64,000 bases of DNA from Brevundimonas subvibrioides ATCC 15264 (lineage in GTDB: Bacteria; Pseudomonadota; Alphaproteobacteria; Caulobacterales; Caulobacteraceae). The DNA lies in contig NC_014375.1 of assembly GCF_000144605.1 (NCBI RefSeq), forward strand, positions 992,001-1,056,000, given 5' to 3'. Shown here one piece after another: positions 38,135 to 48,614 of this stretch. The notes below the pieces were generated by a model, which was not told the DNA's origin, did no database searches, and worked only from the letters and a program-made list of their open reading frames with translations. The stretch's first letter is position 1; every line of letters starts with the position of its first letter. The position numbers were made by a program, and so were the translations under genes.

Positions 38135-38806
38135 ATGAGCGTCAAGACCCATGGGTGGGCCTTCAGCCCCTATGTCCGCGCCGTGCGGATCGCCCTGAAC
38201 GAAAAGGGCGTGGCGCATGACCATGTGCCGCTGGCCCTGCCCGACCTGGCGACCCCGCAGGGGCGGGCGCTGAGCCCGTTCGGCCGGGTGCCGGTCCTGG
38301 AGCACGACGGGCGTCGTCTGTTCGAAACCGTGGCCATCCTCGACTATGTCGACGCGGCCTTCGACGGGCCCAGGCTGAAGAGCGGCGATCCGTACCGGGA
38401 CGCCCTGTCCACGGCGGTGGTCGCGGCGGCCGGGCACTATCTCTATCCGACGGCGGTGATGGGCGTGTTCTTCAACCAGGCCTACATCCTGGCCAACGGC
38501 GGCCGGGTGGATGCCGACCGGCTGGCGGCGGCGGTGGAGGCGACGGTGGAGCCGCTGAAGGCCATCGAGTCGGTGGTCGAGACCCTGATCTGGTTGTCGG
38601 GTGGTCCGTTCATGGGCGGGCCCGGGTTCGGTCTGGCCGATGCGGCGCTTGTCCCGATGATCCAGAACCTGTCGCTGGCCGAGGCGGGGCGCGGTCTGAT
38701 GGCGGAACGACCGGGCCTGTCCGCGTGGTTCACCGAGGCGGTCCGGCGTCCGTCCGTGACGTCGACCGAGGTGCCGATCCCGAACTTCGGACTGCCGCCG
38801 GACTGA
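38135..38806 (+). CDS. Glutathione S-transferase family protein
   Basis: A 223-residue GST. The N-terminal thioredoxin-like domain has WAFSPYVRAVRIALNEKGVA, with SPY at the GSH-activating position, SPFGRVPVLEHDGRRLFETV with the cis-proline and the GSH-binding ET. The all-helical C-terminal domain contains GGPGFGLADAALVPMIQNLS with the capping Asp. It lies 5 bp after the SnoaL gene. A role in detoxifying electrophiles would fit with the Cys-bearing TetR regulator, but this is inference. Confidence 0.92.
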   Translation: MSVKTHGWAFSPYVRAVRIALNEKGVAHDHVPLALPDLATPQGRALSPFGRVPVLEHDGRRLFETVAILDYVDAAFDGPRLKSGDPYRDALSTAVVAAAGHYLYPTAVMGVFFNQAYILANGGRVDADRLAAAVEATVEPLKAIESVVETLIWLSGGPFMGGPGFGLADAALVPMIQNLSLAEAGRGLMAERPGLSAWFTEAVRRPSVTSTEVPIPNFGLPPD

Positions 38807-38814
38807 GGACAACG

Positions 38815-38844
38815 AAAAGCCCCCGCCGCTTTCGCGACGGGGGC
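38815..38844 (-). terminator. Rho-independent terminator after the small lipoprotein gene
   Basis: On the minus strand GCCCCCGTCGC pairs with GCGGCGGGGGC across a GAAA loop, followed by TTTT. It lies 26 bp past the lipoprotein stop and between the convergent GST and lipoprotein genes; its stem would also slow the GST transcript. Confidence 0.85.
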
Positions 38845-38870
38845 CGATCGGTCTTCAAGCCGGATAGGGC

Positions 38871-39161
38871 TTAGTTGGCCGGGGGCGTGGTGACCGGGGC
38901 CATGGCACCTTCCGGAGCCGACGGCGAGGTGTTCGGCGTGTTCGAGGTGGTCATGCCACCGTCGGCGTTGCCGGCCTGTTGCTCGATGCGGTCGGCCTCG
39001 GCGTTCAGGGCGGTTTCCTGAGATTCGGTCGGGGCGGCAGCGGCTTGTTGCTCCAGGGCGTCCGCTTGCACTTCGGCCTGCTTGTCGGCAGCCGATTCAC
39101 CGCAGGCGGCGAGCGAGCCGGCCAGGGCGATGGCGGCGGAGGCGATGATCAGTTTACGCAT
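38871..39161 (-). CDS. Small predicted lipoprotein (96 aa)
   Basis: The N-terminus MRKLIIASAAIALAGSLAAC is a lipoprotein signal with lipobox LAAC (Cys at 20). The mature part is an Ala/Glu/Gln-rich helix (ADKQAEVQADALEQQAAAAP, ALNAEADRIEQQAG) followed by a Pro/Ser/Thr-rich tail. It probably forms a coiled coil tethered to a membrane. No family function is known to me. It has its own terminator and probably its own promoter in the 84 bp before it is reached from the glk side. Confidence 0.8.
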   Translation of the reverse strand: MRKLIIASAAIALAGSLAACGESAADKQAEVQADALEQQAAAAPTESQETALNAEADRIEQQAGNADGGMTTSNTPNTSPSAPEGAMAPVTTPPAN

Positions 39162-39245
39162 GGTAGTCCCTTCCTCAGTTGAGCCGAGAAAATGCCGCGG
39201 CTCACGGAAGGTTCACGCGGACGTGACCGGAAAATACGAACGCCG

Positions 39246-40232
39246 TTATCCCGCTTCGGCAAATGCGACCCGCGCGGCCCCCAGAAGCGCGGCATGCTTG
39301 TGCGTGATCACCCACGTCGGGATGTCGGCCATATAGTCCTTGAACCGGCCCTTGCGCTCGAACCGCTGACGGAAGGGGCTGGCTTTCAGGAAGGGCAGGA
39401 TCCGCGGGGCGATGCCGCCGGCGATATAGACGCCGCCGCGCGCGCCGGTGGTCAGGGCGATGTCACCGGCGACGGCCCCCAGGATGGCGCAGAACCGCGC
39501 GAGCGTCGCGCCGCACGGGCTGTCGGGGTCGGCCAGGGCGGTCTTCGTGATCTCGGCCGGATCCTCGATATGGGTCTCGCGCCCGTCGATCTCGGCCAGG
39601 GCGCGGTGCATGTTCAGAAGGCCGGGGCCGCAGATCAGCCGCTCGATCGACACGCGGTCGTAACGGCGGCGCAGGATGCGCAGGATCTCGTCCTCGACCG
39701 TGTCGCCGGGCGGGAAGCAGGCGTGCCCGCCCTCGGACGGCATGGCCATTTCCTGGCCGTGGGCGTCGCGGATCAGGGCCGAGACGCCGAAGCCGGTGCC
39801 GGGGCCGAGCACCGCGATGGTGGCATGGGGATCGCCGGCCTCGGGTCCGCCCAGCCTTTCCAGGTTCTCGGACGGGATCACGGGGGCACCCCAAGCCAGG
39901 GCCTCGAAATCGTTGATCAGCTTGACCGGGTTCAGACCCAGGGTCTGGAGCTCGGTCTCGGACACCGCCCACGGGCTGTTCGTCAGGTCGATGGCGCCGT
40001 CCTCGACCGGTCCGGCCACGGCGATCACCCCGCCGGACGGCTTGGTCTCGCAGCCGTCGATGAAGGCCTTCACCCCGCCGAGGAAGGTCGGATACTGCTC
40101 GGCCGGGAAGCTTTCGTGGTGGTCCAGCACGATCTGGCCACCCTCCATGCGGGCCAGGGCGAAGCGGGCGTTGGTGCCGCCGACGTCTCCAACAAGGAGG
40201 GGGCCTACCAGAAGCGTCTTGCTGTCACTCAT
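39246..40232 (-). CDS. glk: Glucokinase
   Basis: Glk phosphorylates glucose with ATP to glucose-6-phosphate. The 328-residue protein has the E. coli-type glucokinase pattern: [20 protein letters not shown] as the phosphate-1 loop, [12 protein letters not shown] with the catalytic Asp, [23 protein letters not shown] and [16 protein letters not shown] 40232 overlaps the edd stop as ATGA. It is the last gene of the zwf-pgl-edd-glk operon, which feeds glucose into the Entner-Doudoroff pathway. Confidence 0.96.
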   Translation of the reverse strand: MSDSKTLLVGPLLVGDVGGTNARFALARMEGGQIVLDHHESFPAEQYPTFLGGVKAFIDGCETKPSGGVIAVAGPVEDGAIDLTNSPWAVSETELQTLGLNPVKLINDFEALAWGAPVIPSENLERLGGPEAGDPHATIAVLGPGTGFGVSALIRDAHGQEMAMPSEGGHACFPPGDTVEDEILRILRRRYDRVSIERLICGPGLLNMHRALAEIDGRETHIEDPAEITKTALADPDSPCGATLARFCAILGAVAGDIALTTGARGGVYIAGGIAPRILPFLKASPFRQRFERKGRFKDYMADIPTWVITHKHAALLGAARVAFAEAG

Positions 40233-42118
40233 GCGTCCACAGCCCTGTTCTGTACATTCGCGTCCGCTACATCGCGGATCTCTGGTTGTTGCGTTGTCGG
40301 TTCGGCCACGAAACAGACCGAGGCGCCCTGTTCGGCGGCGGACACGACCGAGCGGAAGGCCCCGAACAGCTCGCGGCCATAGCCCCAGCTCTGCACCGAC
40401 AGCGGCCGGGCGCGATCGCGGCTCGACAGGTCCGCGGCGACGGTCAGGACCCCGGCCTCGGCGTCCAGACGGACGATGTCGCCGTCGTGCACATAGGCGA
40501 GCGGGCCGCCCTCCAGCGCCTCGGGCGTGACGTGGATGGCGGCGGGGGTCTTGCCGGAGGCCCCGGACATGCGGCCGTCGGTGACCAGGGCGATGGGCAC
40601 GCCGCGGTCCTGAAGCACGCTCATCAGCGGCGAAAGGGAATGCAGCTCCGGCATGCCGTTGGCCTTGGGGCCCTGAAAGCGCAGGACGATGACGCCGCCG
40701 GTGTCGAGCTCGCCGCGCTGGAAGGCGGCCAGGACGTCTTCCTGGGCGTCGAACACCCGGGCGGGGCCCTCCACGATCCGGTGCTGCGGCTTGACCGCCG
40801 AGATCTTGATGACCGCGCGGCCGAGGTTGCCTTGCACCAGGCGCAGGCCGCCCTCGGTGTCGAACGGGTCGGAGGCGGGGCGAAGGATGTCGCGGTCGAG
40901 GCTTTCGGCCACGCCGTCCTTCCAGACCAGTTCGCCGTCGATCATCGCCGGTTCCTGGAAATAGGGGTGGATGCCTTTGCCCATGATGGTGGTGACGTCG
41001 GAGTGGATGTGGCCGGCCTGGGCCAGCTCGCGGGCCACGAAGGCCACGCCGCCGGCGGCCTGGAAGGCGTTCACATCGGCTGAGCCGTTGGGATAGACCC
41101 GGGCCAGCAGGGGGGTGACGGACGACAGCTGGTCCATGTCGGTCCAGTCGATCAGCACGCCCGCCGCCCGCGCCATGGCGACCAGGTGGATGGCGTGGTT
41201 GGTCGACCCGCCGGTGGCCAGCAGGGCCACGATCATGTTGACGACCGACTTCTCGTCGACGACGTCGGCCATGCGGCATTCGCCGGACTGGGCCAGTTCG
41301 ACCGCCCGCTTGGCCGCCGCCGCCGTCAGGGCGTCGCGCAGGCCGGTCTCCGGATGGACGAAGGCGGTGGAGGGCATGTGCAAGCCGCCCAGCTCCATCA
41401 TCATCTGGTTGGAATTGGCGGTGCCGTAGAAGGTGCAGGTGCCGGGCGAGTGATAGCTGCCGATCTCGCTGGCCAGCAGGACGGACCGGTCGACCTTGCC
41501 TTGCGCGTATTCGGCGCGGACGCGGGCCTTTTCGGCATTGGGGATGCCTGAGGGCATGGGGCCGGCGGGGGCGAAGACCACGGGCAGGTGGCCGAAGGCG
41601 AGCGCCCCCATGAACAGGCCGGGCACGATCTTGTCGCAGACGCCCAGCATCATGGCGGCGTCGAAGGCGTCGTGGGTCAGGGCGACGCCCACCGACATGG
41701 CGATGACGTCGCGGCTGAACAGGCTCAGCTCCATGCCGGGGCGCCCTTGCGTGACGCCGTCGCACATGGCGGGCGTGCCGCCGGCGACCTGGGCCGTGGC
41801 ACCGACCTCGCGGGTGGCCTTCCTGATCACATCGGGGAAGCGCTCGAACGGCTGATGCGCCGACAGCATGTCGTTGTAGGCGGTGACGATGCCGACGTTG
41901 GGCGTCTTGCCGGTCATGGCGGTCAGCTTGTCGGCGATGGTCTGGCCGGCGAAGGCGTGGGCCCAGTTGGCGCAGCTGAGCTTGGCGCGGCCGACGCCGC
42001 TGTCGCGGGCCGCGTCCATGCGGCGGATGTAGTCGGCGCGGGTGTCTTTCGACCGTTCGACGATGCGTTGCGTGACCTCGGCCACGACCGGATGCAGCGC
42101 GGGGGCGTGAAGGGCCAT
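40229..42118 (-). CDS. edd: 6-phosphogluconate dehydratase
   Basis: Edd converts 6-phosphogluconate to KDPG, the committing step of the Entner-Doudoroff pathway. The 629-residue product is of the IlvD/Edd iron-sulfur dehydratase family: [52 protein letters not shown] with a cluster cysteine, [20 protein letters not shown] and [20 protein letters not shown]. Length is normal for Edd. It overlaps pgl by one base and glk by four. KDPG aldolase (eda) is not in the window. Confidence 0.97.
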   Translation of the reverse strand: MALHAPALHPVVAEVTQRIVERSKDTRADYIRRMDAARDSGVGRAKLSCANWAHAFAGQTIADKLTAMTGKTPNVGIVTAYNDMLSAHQPFERFPDVIRKATREVGATAQVAGGTPAMCDGVTQGRPGMELSLFSRDVIAMSVGVALTHDAFDAAMMLGVCDKIVPGLFMGALAFGHLPVVFAPAGPMPSGIPNAEKARVRAEYAQGKVDRSVLLASEIGSYHSPGTCTFYGTANSNQMMMELGGLHMPSTAFVHPETGLRDALTAAAAKRAVELAQSGECRMADVVDEKSVVNMIVALLATGGSTNHAIHLVAMARAAGVLIDWTDMDQLSSVTPLLARVYPNGSADVNAFQAAGGVAFVARELAQAGHIHSDVTTIMGKGIHPYFQEPAMIDGELVWKDGVAESLDRDILRPASDPFDTEGGLRLVQGNLGRAVIKISAVKPQHRIVEGPARVFDAQEDVLAAFQRGELDTGGVIVLRFQGPKANGMPELHSLSPLMSVLQDRGVPIALVTDGRMSGASGKTPAAIHVTPEALEGGPLAYVHDGDIVRLDAEAGVLTVAADLSSRDRARPLSVQSWGYGRELFGAFRSVVSAAEQGASVCFVAEPTTQQPEIRDVADANVQNRAVDA

Positions 42119-42819
42119 CAGTTCGCTTCCGTCCAGACGACTTCGAGGGGGACCTTCGCCGCGATCATCGCCGCGATGGGTTGCGTGGCCGGGTCGCCGT
42201 CCGCCTCGCGCTCGAAGACCGAACGCTTGGCGGCACCTTTCAGGCCCAGAATGACCCGGCCGGCCGATATCAGATACGGCAGATTGATCGAGAGCCGCTC
42301 GAGGCTGGGGGCGGCGCCGTCACGGCCGTGGGGCACGCCGAGCACGGTCGGCTTGAGGCCGGGCGACAGCAGGGTCTTCAGCGTCGGGCTGTTCGGGAAC
42401 ATCGAGCAGATGTGGCCATCCTCCCCCATGCCCAGCAGCACGGCGTCGAACCGGCCGCCGGCACCGGCGAGCGCATGCGCGGCCTTGGCCGCCGCACGGT
42501 CGACGGTGACCTCGGGGTGATACAGCGGGATGAAGGTCGCGGCGGCGGCGGGGCCCTGGAGCAGGACGTCCCGGATCAGCCGGGCGTTCGACTCCGGCGA
42601 GGTCTCGGGCACGTAGCGCTCGTCGACCAGGGTGACCGCGACGTTCGACCAGCCGATGTCGGCCTGGGCGAGGCGGGCGTAGACGGGGGACGGGGTCGAT
42701 CCCCCCGGCCCGGCGAACAGGGCGCGGCCGTTGGCGAGGACGGCGGCGGCGAGCGTCTCCTCAAGCCGGGCCGCGATCGTGGCGGCCCAGGTGTCGAGGG
42801 TGGGGAAGGTCTCAAGCAT
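42118..42819 (-). CDS. pgl: 6-phosphogluconolactonase
   Basis: Pgl hydrolyses 6-phosphogluconolactone. The 233-residue protein is of the DevB/SOL type, starting [20 protein letters not shown]. It has [20 protein letters not shown] as the phosphate-binding glycine motif, [20 protein letters not shown] and [20 protein letters not shown]. The start overlaps zwf by 8 bp, and the stop overlaps the edd start by one base, so translation is coupled along the operon. Confidence 0.95.
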   Translation of the reverse strand: MLETFPTLDTWAATIAARLEETLAAAVLANGRALFAGPGGSTPSPVYARLAQADIGWSNVAVTLVDERYVPETSPESNARLIRDVLLQGPAAAATFIPLYHPEVTVDRAAAKAAHALAGAGGRFDAVLLGMGEDGHICSMFPNSPTLKTLLSPGLKPTVLGVPHGRDGAAPSLERLSINLPYLISAGRVILGLKGAAKRSVFEREADGDPATQPIAAMIAAKVPLEVVWTEAN

Positions 42820-44266
42820 CGCTGGTGTTCCAGTCCCGGCCGGTGCGCGCCATCAGCATGTCGGCGGCGTCGGGCCCCCAGGTACCGGCGCGATAGGGCA
42901 GGGGTTTGACGTTGCCGTCGACCCAGGCCTGGGACACGCCGTCGACCCATTCCCACGCCTTTTCGGCCTCGTCGCGGCGGACGAACAGGGTGGAGTCGCC
43001 GTTCAGGGCATCCAGCAGCAGGCGCTCGTAGGCGATACGGCGGCGCGGCGGGGCGTCGCCCTTGCCGCCTACCCCCCACGACAGGCTCATCTTGATCGGC
43101 TGCAGTTGCATGCGCTGATCCAGCCCCGGCTTCTTGTTCATCACCGTCAGGGAGATGTCTTCCTCGGGCTGCAGCTCGATGATCATCCGGTTGGCGGCGT
43201 CCTCGTCGCGGGCGTCCTGGCCGAAGATCGAGTGGGGCACGGGCTTGAACTGGATGACGATCTCGGTGCGCTTCTCGGGCAGGCGCTTGCCGGTCCGCAG
43301 GAAGAAGGGCACCCCGGCCCAGCGCCAGTTGTCGATGTCTACGCGGATGGCGACGAAGGTCTCGGTGTCGCTGTCCGACCCCCGCTCCTCGTCATAGCCG
43401 GGGACGCGTTTCCCATCGACGGTGCCCGAGACGTACTGGCCGCGCACGGTGGTGCGCTCGGCGTCCTCGTCGGTGATGGGGCGCAGCGAGCGGATCACCT
43501 TGACCTTCTCGTTGCGCACCGAGTCCGGGTCGAGATCGCTGGGCGGCTCCATGGCGACCAGGCAGAGAAGCTGCAGCATGTGGTTCTGCAGCATGTCGCG
43601 CAGGGCGCCGTACTCATCGTAGTAGGGCCAGCGGTCGCCGACGCCGACGGTCTCGCCCACGGTGATCTGGACGTGGTCGATCGACAGGTTGTTCCACAGC
43701 GGTTCGAAGATGACGTTGCCGAAGCGCAGGGCGATCAGGTTCTGGACCGTCTCCTTGCCCAGATAGTGGTCGATGCGGAACACCTGGTGCTCCGAGAAGG
43801 CATCGGCCACGGCGTCGTCGATGGCGCGGAAGCTCTCCAGATCGCGGCCGACCGGCTTTTCCAGCACGACGCGATCTTCCGGTTCGGCCAGGCCGGCGGC
43901 CCGCATGGCGGTGACGATCTTCGCATAGAGGGACGGCGAGACGGCGAGGAAGCTGGTGCAGGCCCCGTCGCCGACCTTGTCCTTCAGCGGCTTCAGGCTC
44001 TCGGCCGAGGTGGCGTCGACGGCGAGGTAGTCGAGGCGGGCCTCCAGCCGGCTCCAGGCGTCGTCGGACCAGTGACCGTCGGCCTTCGACTCGACCGCCG
44101 TGCGGACCTTGGCGATGTATTCCTCGGGGGTCTCCTCGGAGCGGGCGGCGCCGATGATCTTCAGGCCGTCGGGCAGCAGGCCGTCGTGCTCGAGGAAATA
44201 CAGCGAGGGCAGAAGCATCCGCATCGCCAGATCGCCGCCGCCGCCGAACAGGACCAGAGCCGTCAT
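42812..44266 (-). CDS. zwf: Glucose-6-phosphate 1-dehydrogenase
   Basis: Zwf oxidises glucose-6-phosphate and makes NAD(P)H. The 484-residue protein begins MTALVLFGGGGDLAMRMLLP with the GGGGDLA nucleotide motif. The active-site FRIDHYLGKETVQNLIALRF holds the catalytic His-Tyr and Lys, and EKPVG is present. It is the first gene of the Entner-Doudoroff operon and begins 37 bp after the hisIE stop. That gap holds a 6-bp hairpin (CGAGGG/CCCTCG) without a T-run, so read-through from the his operon is possible. Confidence 0.97.
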   Translation of the reverse strand: MTALVLFGGGGDLAMRMLLPSLYFLEHDGLLPDGLKIIGAARSEETPEEYIAKVRTAVESKADGHWSDDAWSRLEARLDYLAVDATSAESLKPLKDKVGDGACTSFLAVSPSLYAKIVTAMRAAGLAEPEDRVVLEKPVGRDLESFRAIDDAVADAFSEHQVFRIDHYLGKETVQNLIALRFGNVIFEPLWNNLSIDHVQITVGETVGVGDRWPYYDEYGALRDMLQNHMLQLLCLVAMEPPSDLDPDSVRNEKVKVIRSLRPITDEDAERTTVRGQYVSGTVDGKRVPGYDEERGSDSDTETFVAIRVDIDNWRWAGVPFFLRTGKRLPEKRTEIVIQFKPVPHSIFGQDARDEDAANRMIIELQPEEDISLTVMNKKPGLDQRMQLQPIKMSLSWGVGGKGDAPPRRRIAYERLLLDALNGDSTLFVRRDEAEKAWEWVDGVSQAWVDGNVKPLPYRAGTWGPDAADMLMARTGRDWNTSDA

Positions 44267-44303
44267 GCCTATTCCTCAAATCGCGAGGGCAGGCCCTCGA
44301 CAG

Positions 44304-44926
44304 TCAGTCTGCGTGTGTGGCCGGTCGCGCGCGCGAGGCCAACACGTCCAGAACGTCCTGAAACGACATTTGACGCGCCCGTAACAGAACCAGCAGATGA
44401 TAGACCAGATCGGCGGCCTCGGATGCGACTTCCTCGTCGGGACCGGCGGCTCCGGCCAGGGCGGTCTCCACGCCCTCCTCGCCGACCTTCTGGGCCACGC
44501 GCTTGGGGCCTTCGGCCAGCAGGCGGGCGGTCCAGCTGGTGGACGGATCGGCGGCGGCGCGTTCGGCGATCGTGGCCTCCAGACGGGCGATCCGGCCGAG
44601 ACCCGGCGCGTCCTCGGACCCGAAGCAGCTGGTGGTGCCGAGGTGACAGGCCGGACCCATCGGGCGAACGGCCAGGACCAGGGAATCGTTGTCGCAGTCG
44701 GGGGTGATGGAGACGACCGTCAGGCGGTTGCCGCTGGTCTCGCCCTTCCGCCACCGTCCGCCGCGCGAGCGGGAGAAGAAGGTGGCCTCTCCACTCTCGA
44801 TCGTCTCGTCCAGCGCCGCCCGGTCCATATAGGCGAGGGTCAGCACCTGCAGGGTGTCGGCGTCCTGCACCACGGCGGGGATCAGGCCGTTGCCCTTGGC
44901 GAAATCGAGCTGGTCCGGGTTCACGC

Positions 44927-44930
<4 letters not shown>
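44304..44930 (-). CDS. hisIE: Bifunctional phosphoribosyl-AMP cyclohydrolase / phosphoribosyl-ATP pyrophosphatase
   Basis: A 208-residue fusion catalysing steps 2 and 3 of histidine synthesis. The N-terminal HisI domain has [40 protein letters not shown] and [12 protein letters not shown] with the zinc/metal cysteines. The HisE domain follows from about residue 115 with [20 protein letters not shown] and [17 protein letters not shown]. The fused form is the rule in enterobacteria, whereas many alphaproteobacteria keep hisI and hisE apart. It overlaps hisF as ATGA and is the last his gene. Confidence 0.96.
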
Positions 44931-45690
<760 letters not shown>

Positions 45691-45694
<4 letters not shown>

Positions 45695-46425
45695 GCGCAG
45701 GCTTCTATGGCGTCGCGGGCGCTGAAACGACCCTCGTAGATGGCGCGGCCGACGATGGCCCCGTCGCAGCCGATGGCCCGGGCCGCCTTCAGGTCTTCCA
45801 GCGAGGACACCCCGCCCGAGGCCTGGACCTTCAGGTCGGGACGGCGGCGGATGACCTCGGCCAGCAGGTCGAGGTTCGGACCCGTCAGGGCCCCGTCTCG
45901 GCCCACGTCGGTGATCAGGACATGCTCCACCGTGCCCGACGGATAGCGGTCGAGCGCGGTCCACAGGTCGACCGGCGCGGCCTCCGTCCAGCCCTTGAGC
46001 GAGGGCACCGGGACGCCGTCCTCGCCGACGCGGACGTCGAAGGCGAGGGTCAGCCGGTCGGCCCCGAATTCGGCCAGCCAGGCGGAGACCACGTCCGGCT
46101 GGGTCACAGCCTGGGAGCCGACGACGACGCGGCTGACGCCGGCGTCCAGCAGGTTCTGCACGTCGGACAGGGTGCGGACGCCGCCGCCCGACTGGATGGC
46201 GACCGACAGGCTGCCCGCCAGTTCGCCGATGAGGGCGTGCTGGACCGCGCGTCCGGCCTCGGCCCCGTCCAGATCGACGATGTGGACCCAGGTCGCGCCC
46301 TCGGCGACGAAGGCGGCCAGACGCGCAGCGGGGACAGTGTCGTACTCGGTCACCTGGTCGAACCGGCCGTGCATCAGCCGCACGCAGACGCCGTTTCGCA
46401 GGTCGATGGCGGGATAGATGATCAT
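45691..46425 (-). CDS. hisA: Phosphoribosylformimino-5-aminoimidazole carboxamide ribotide isomerase
   Basis: HisA performs the Amadori rearrangement of ProFAR to PRFAR. The 244-residue barrel starts [20 protein letters not shown] with the catalytic Asp in AIDLRNG. The second acid is in [20 protein letters not shown], and phosphate motifs are [20 protein letters not shown] and [20 protein letters not shown]. It overlaps both neighbours (hisH stop and hisF start) by four bases. Confidence 0.97.
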
Positions 46426-47024
46426 GCGGGCAGCTCGAGGAAGTTCTTCAGGATCCGCGCCCCTGCTTTGGCCGACCGCTCCGGGTGGAACTGGCAGCCC
46501 CAGCGGTTGCCGGTCCGGACCATGGCGGGGACCTCGGCACCATAGTCGGCGCAGGCGATGGTCGCGGGGGTATCGGGGCAGGCGTAGGAGTGGACGAAAT
46601 AGGCATAGTCGCCCTCGACCACGCCCTGCAGCAGGGGGTCGTCTTCCAGGTTATGCAGCTGCGACCAGCCCATGTGCGGCACCGGCAGGTCGTCGCGGAC
46701 GGGCATGCGGGTCACCCGGCCGGGGATGAAGCCCAGCATGGAGGCCCCGCCGTTCTCCTCGCTCTCGGCGAACAGAAGCTGCTGTCCCAGGCACAGGCCC
46801 AGCAGGGGGCGCTCGAAGCCCTTGATGATGTCGGTGAGGCCCAGCGCCGCCATCTGCTCCATGGCATAGCCGGCCGCGCCGACGCCGGGCAGGACCAGAC
46901 GTTCGGCCTCGGCGATCTCGACCGGATCGGCGGTGATGCGGGCGTCGGCTCCCAGCCGCTCGAGCGCGAACAGGACCGAGGCGGTGTTCCCGGCGCCCAG
47001 GTGGACGATGGCGGTATGGGTCAA
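46422..47024 (-). CDS. hisH: Imidazole glycerol phosphate synthase, glutamine amidotransferase subunit (TTG start)
   Basis: HisH supplies ammonia to HisF. The 200-residue protein has the class I amidotransferase triad: Cys78 in [20 protein letters not shown], and His180 and Glu182 in [35 protein letters not shown] gives the oxyanion region. The TTG at 47024 overlaps the stop of the hisC-like/hisB gene as TTGA, the same coupling seen elsewhere in this operon, and gives the normal family length. Confidence 0.95.
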   Translation of the reverse strand: MTHTAIVHLGAGNTASVLFALERLGADARITADPVEIAEAERLVLPGVGAAGYAMEQMAALGLTDIIKGFERPLLGLCLGQQLLFAESEENGGASMLGFIPGRVTRMPVRDDLPVPHMGWSQLHNLEDDPLLQGVVEGDYAYFVHSYACPDTPATIACADYGAEVPAMVRTGNRWGCQFHPERSAKAGARILKNFLELPA

Positions 47025-48448
47025 AGCACGCCCTTCGTGCTGGGTACGGCGTCGCCCTCGACGCGGATGGCCTGACGGAGCGCGCGACCGAAGCCCTTGT
47101 AGACGGCCTCGGTCTTGTGGTGGTCGTCGTCGCCCTTGACCGAGATCTGGATCGCGGCCCCGAGGTGCTCGGCCAGCGAGCGGAAGACGTGGGCGGTCAG
47201 GTCGGTGCGGTACTCGCCGATGAAGGGGGTGGCGAAGCTGCCCTCGAACACCGGATAGGGACGCCCGGACAGGTCGATGGCGACATTGGCCTGGGCCTCG
47301 TCCATGGCCAGGACGAAGCCGTAGCGCTGGATGCCGCGCCGGTCGCCCAGCGCCTGTTTCAGGGCCTGGCCGAGCGCGATGGCGCTGTCCTCGATGGTGT
47401 GGTGCGGGTCGGTGTGCAGGTCGCCCTCGCACTGCAGCCGCAGGGAGAAGCCGCCGTGGGCCGCGACCTGTTCCAGCATGTGGTCGAAGAAGCCGACGCC
47501 GGTCTCGATCCGGATCGGGCCGGTCGCGTCCAGATCGACGGCGCAGACGATCCGGGTTTCTTTCGTGTCGCGCACGGCCTGTCCCACGCGGTGGGCGCGG
47601 GACTTGGCGGGCGTGAGGCCGAGCGCGGTCAGCAGCCGGTCGTTGACCTCGGCCTTGATGGAGACCGGCAGGCGGACGCGGTCGCCGGAGCGGTCAGCGG
47701 CGATGCCGTATTTCGACAGGTCGGCCAGGGTCGCCCCGATGTCCGACGGGCGCGCCATCAGGATGGGGCCGACGCCGGTCTCCACGACCATGACGCGGCC
47801 GATCTCGCGCACCAGCCGCTCGCGCTCGCGGCGGACGGCGGCGATGCGTTCGGCGGTCTCGATCATGCGCGATGGATCGAGGGCCTGCATGGCCAGCCGG
47901 ACCAGCGGTTCGGGCAGGGCGTAGGGTTCGACGACCTCGGTCAGTCGCGCCAAGGTCGCAGGCAGGGCCAGGGCCGCGCCGACGCGGGCTCCGGCCAGGC
48001 CATAGGCCAGCGACAGGCTGCGCAGGATGACCAGATTGGCGTGGTCCCCGATCAGGGTGGCGGCGGAAGGGGCGTCGGCGAACTCGACCAGGCCCTCGTC
48101 GACGACCAGCAGGGCGGGGGCGACGCGCTCGGCCATCTCGGCCACGGCCTCGGCCGAGCCGAGGGCGCGGATGACCACGGCAGCGCGCTCGCCGTCGCCG
48201 GCGCGGTAGATGCGGGCGAGGCCGGCGTAGGGCTCGGCATCGGGGGCCTCGATGGAACGGCCGTCCCGGGCGGCGAGACGGAACGCGAGTTCCAGCCCGT
48301 GGGTCAGGCCGCGGACGGGCAGGACCTGGTCGGGGGCGACGCCATAGACCTGGGCCATGCGGGCGGCGAGGGCGGAGGGATCGCCCGGATAGGCGTCGAG
48401 GCCTTCGCCACCGGCGACCAGCGGCGGATAGGGGGCGGGCAGGGTCAT
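47021..48448 (-). CDS. hisB: Fusion of a degenerate HisC-like domain with imidazoleglycerol-phosphate dehydratase (HisB)
   Basis: A 475-residue protein. Residues ~292-475 are a complete HisB (step 6): RDTKETRIVCAVDLDATGPI, GVGFFDHMLEQVAAHGGFSL, the metal histidines in DPHHTIEDSAIALG and DDDHHKTEAVYKGFGRALRQ, ending VPSTKGVL. Residues ~15-278 follow HisC (histidinol-phosphate aminotransferase): LDAYPGDPSALAARMAQVYG, LLVVDEGLVEF and ILRSLSLAYGLAGARVGAAL. The PLP lysine of SLSKA is Leu147 (codon CTG at 48008-48010), and the usual Tyr after VVDEA is also lost, so aminotransferase activity is not expected. The N-terminal arm of HisC is short. No internal start precedes the HisB part. A palindromic repeat lies between it and hisD. 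Confidence 0.92.
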   Translation of the reverse strand: MTLPAPYPPLVAGGEGLDAYPGDPSALAARMAQVYGVAPDQVLPVRGLTHGLELAFRLAARDGRSIEAPDAEPYAGLARIYRAGDGERAAVVIRALGSAEAVAEMAERVAPALLVVDEGLVEFADAPSAATLIGDHANLVILRSLSLAYGLAGARVGAALALPATLARLTEVVEPYALPEPLVRLAMQALDPSRMIETAERIAAVRRERERLVREIGRVMVVETGVGPILMARPSDIGATLADLSKYGIAADRSGDRVRLPVSIKAEVNDRLLTALGLTPAKSRAHRVGQAVRDTKETRIVCAVDLDATGPIRIETGVGFFDHMLEQVAAHGGFSLRLQCEGDLHTDPHHTIEDSAIALGQALKQALGDRRGIQRYGFVLAMDEAQANVAIDLSGRPYPVFEGSFATPFIGEYRTDLTAHVFRSLAEHLGAAIQISVKGDDDHHKTEAVYKGFGRALRQAIRVEGDAVPSTKGVL

Positions 48449-48452
48449 CGAG

Positions 48453-48601
48453 AATCCTCCCTCGAGAAGCGCAGCGGAACGGGGGAGGGGGACCGCGAAG
48501 CGGTGGAGGGGGCGGAAGCAAGCAGGGTGTCTGGGGTCGCCCCCTCCACCACGACGCAAGCGCGTCGCGGTCCCCCTCCCCCGCCGACGCGGGGGAGGAT
48601 T
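48453..48601. repeat. Palindromic repeat element inside the his operon
   Basis: About 149 bp between hisD and the hisC-like/hisB gene. The arms run AATCCTCCC ... GGGGGAGGGGGACCGCGA ... GGTGGAGGGGGC, against GCCCCCTCCACC ... TCGCGGTCCCCCTCCCCC ... GGGGGAGGATT. It can fold into a long stem in RNA. The AATCCTCCC end starts only 5 bp before the hisB-fusion ATG, so a folded transcript could affect ribosome access there. It is probably a REP/MITE-like insertion. Confidence 0.8.
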
Positions 48602-48614
48602 GAAGACAGCGAAC

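Noticed and set aside
39246-44266. KDPG aldolase (eda) within the Entner-Doudoroff operon
   Set aside because: All frames are accounted for by zwf, pgl, edd and glk; no eda motif was seen.
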